Positions 5,335 to 6,515 of a DNA stretch of 6,515 nt are shown one piece after another. Below the pieces are notes generated by a model. It worked only from the letters and a program-made list of their open reading frames with translations. It was not told the DNA's origin and searched no databases. How positions within the stretch are numbered: the stretch's first letter is position 1; the number at the start of each line of letters is the position of its first letter. The position numbers and the translations under genes were made by a program. The stretch comes from an uncultured Alphaproteobacteria bacterium (lineage in GTDB: Bacteria > Pseudomonadota > Alphaproteobacteria > Rhizobiales > Pleomorphomonadaceae). Where the stretch lies: NCBI GenBank assembly GCA_937900425.1, contig CALCDT010000279.1, forward strand, positions 1 to 6,515. The letters are read 5' to 3'.

Positions 5335-6515
5335 ATGGCCGATACCCGCATCGGGACCAACAATCTCGACGCCTTCTGGATGCCCTTCACCGCCAACCGG
5401 CAGTTCAAGCAGGCCCCGCGCATGCTCGCCTCGGCCAAGGGCATGTATTACACGACCACCGAAGGGCGGAAGGTGCTCGACGCCACCGCCGGCCTCTGGT
5501 GCGTCAACGCCGGCCACGCCCGGCCGAGAATCGTCGAGGCGATCGCCGCTCAGGCCGGCGAGCTCGACTACGCCCCCGCCTTCCAGATGGGCCACCCGAA
5601 GGCCTTCGAACTCGCCTCGCGCCTCGTCGGCATGATGCCCTCGCCGCTCGACCACGTCTTCTTCACCAACTCCGGGTCGGAATCGGTGGAGACGGCGCTG
5701 AAGATCGCGCTCGCCTATCACCGCGCCAAGGGCAATGGCGGCAAGTTCCGCCTGATCGGCCGCGAGCGCGGCTACCACGGCGTCAACTTCGGCGGCATCT
5801 CGGTCGGCGGCATCGTCTCCAACCGCAAGATGTTCGGCACCCTGCTGACCGGCGTCGACCACATCCGCCACACCCACGACCTCGGCCGCAACGCCTTCAG
5901 CCGCGGCGAGCCGGAGCACGGCGCCGAGTTCGCCGACGACCTCGAGCGCGTCATCCTGCTGCACGACCCCTCCACCGTCGCCGCGGTGATCGTCGAGCCG
6001 GTGGCCGGCTCCACCGGCGTTCTGATCCCGCCGAAGGGCTACCTGAAGCGCCTGCGCGAGATCTGCGACAAGTATGACGTGCTGCTGATCTTCGACGAGG
6101 TCATCACCGGCTTCGGCCGCCTCGGCACGCCCTTCGCCACCGACTATTTCGGCGTCGTCCCCGACCTCGTCACCACCGCCAAGGGCATTTCCAACGGCAC
6201 CGTGCCGATGGGCGCGGTCTTCGTGCAGTCGAAGATTCACGACGCCTTCATGGACGGGCCGGAGCATCTGATCGAATTCTTCCACGGCTACACGTATTCC
6301 GCCCATCCGCTCGCCTGCGCCGCTGCACTCGCCACCCTCGACACCTATATGGAGGAAGGCCTGCTGACCAAGGGCGCCATGGACGGCGAGGACAGCGGCG
6401 ACGGCAAGGGCCTCGGCACCTACTGGCAGACCGCGCTGCACACCCTGCGCGGCATGCCGCACGTCATCGACATCCGCAACATCGGCCTCGTCGGCGCGAT
6501 CGAGCTGGAGCCGAT
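5335..6515 (+). CDS. Omega-amino acid (beta-alanine):pyruvate aminotransferase, class III PLP (partial, 3' end outside window)
   Basis: The first 393 residues of a cytosolic class III aminotransferase; family members are about 440-450 aa. It transfers the amino group of beta-alanine or other omega-amino acids to pyruvate, giving malonate semialdehyde and alanine. It follows Pseudomonas putida omega-APT closely: LDAFWMPFTANRQF (11-24), TNSGSESVETALK (111-123, PLP phosphate site), GRERGYHGVN (142-151), VEPVAGSTGVL (220-230), FDEVITGFGRLG with Asp254, TTAKGISNGTVPMGAV with the PLP lysine Lys283, and FFHGYTYSAHPLACAA. Residues about 346-363 (KGAMDGEDSGDGKGLGTYW) are a Gly/Asp-rich insert relative to P. 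putida. ATG 5335 has GGAGAG (5324-5329) just ahead. The neighbouring RutR-like gene supports a role after reductive uracil breakdown. Substrate range (beta-alanine, GABA, other omega-amines) cannot be fixed from sequence. Confidence 0.93.
   Translation, partial: MADTRIGTNNLDAFWMPFTANRQFKQAPRMLASAKGMYYTTTEGRKVLDATAGLWCVNAGHARPRIVEAIAAQAGELDYAPAFQMGHPKAFELASRLVGMMPSPLDHVFFTNSGSESVETALKIALAYHRAKGNGGKFRLIGRERGYHGVNFGGISVGGIVSNRKMFGTLLTGVDHIRHTHDLGRNAFSRGEPEHGAEFADDLERVILLHDPSTVAAVIVEPVAGSTGVLIPPKGYLKRLREICDKYDVLLIFDEVITGFGRLGTPFATDYFGVVPDLVTTAKGISNGTVPMGAVFVQSKIHDAFMDGPEHLIEFFHGYTYSAHPLACAAALATLDTYMEEGLLTKGAMDGEDSGDGKGLGTYWQTALHTLRGMPHVIDIRNIGLVGAIELEP

Noticed and set aside
5236..6462. Minus-strand open frame (408 codons) opposite the aminotransferase
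   Set aside because: Ala/Val/Gly-rich shadow of a strongly conserved PLP enzyme.
1..6515. Mobile element, defence system, CRISPR array or tRNA
   Set aside because: No transposase, integrase, terminal repeats, spaced direct repeats or cloverleaf was seen; composition is even apart from the ldtR upstream island.

Overview
The window is GC-rich (about two thirds or more G+C by eye), densely coding, chromosomal-looking DNA. Its gene content points to an alphaproteobacterium of the order Hyphomicrobiales (Rhizobiales). The main reasons are the adjacent DUF6163-type membrane protein and LdtR-type MarR regulator, an Asp-type (magnesium) HemB, and a short MltB-like lytic transglycosylase. I cannot name the genus. 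There are seven protein genes, two of them cut by the window edges. I see no RNA gene, CRISPR array, insertion sequence, phage gene or plasmid function.

Left part (1-1762, minus strand). hemB (5-aminolevulinate dehydratase, haem/tetrapyrrole synthesis) is followed after 16 bases by the start of a branched-chain amino acid ABC permease of the LivH type, which leaves the window at base 1. The permease carries about 150 residues before its first LivH segment, beginning with a lipoprotein-like signal (LTAC).

Middle (1763-4114). A spacer of about 190 bp separates hemB from a divergent four-helix membrane protein (DUF6163 type). Next comes ldtR (MarR family), behind a strikingly AT-rich promoter region that contains a two-fold repeat. 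A perfect GNRA-loop terminator lies between ldtR and the convergent periplasmic lytic murein transglycosylase. In studied rhizobia and Liberibacter, LdtR controls an L,D-transpeptidase and stress/envelope traits, so this block looks like a small cell-wall neighbourhood. That functional link is inference.

Right part (4360-6515). A TetR-family regulator closely resembling Escherichia coli RutR (uracil/thymine sensor) is divergent from a class III PLP aminotransferase closely resembling omega-amino acid (beta-alanine):pyruvate aminotransferase, which is cut off at the right edge. A 16-bp sequence in the shared intergenic region matches the RutR operator pattern TTGACCA-NN-TGGTCAA at 10 of 14 defined positions. 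Beta-alanine is the end product of reductive uracil degradation, so a coherent reading is a pyrimidine-responsive switch over beta-alanine use.

I did not find a previously undescribed system. The most useful leads are the RutR-type operator and divergent pair, the extended permease downstream of hemB, and the repeat-bearing ldtR promoter.
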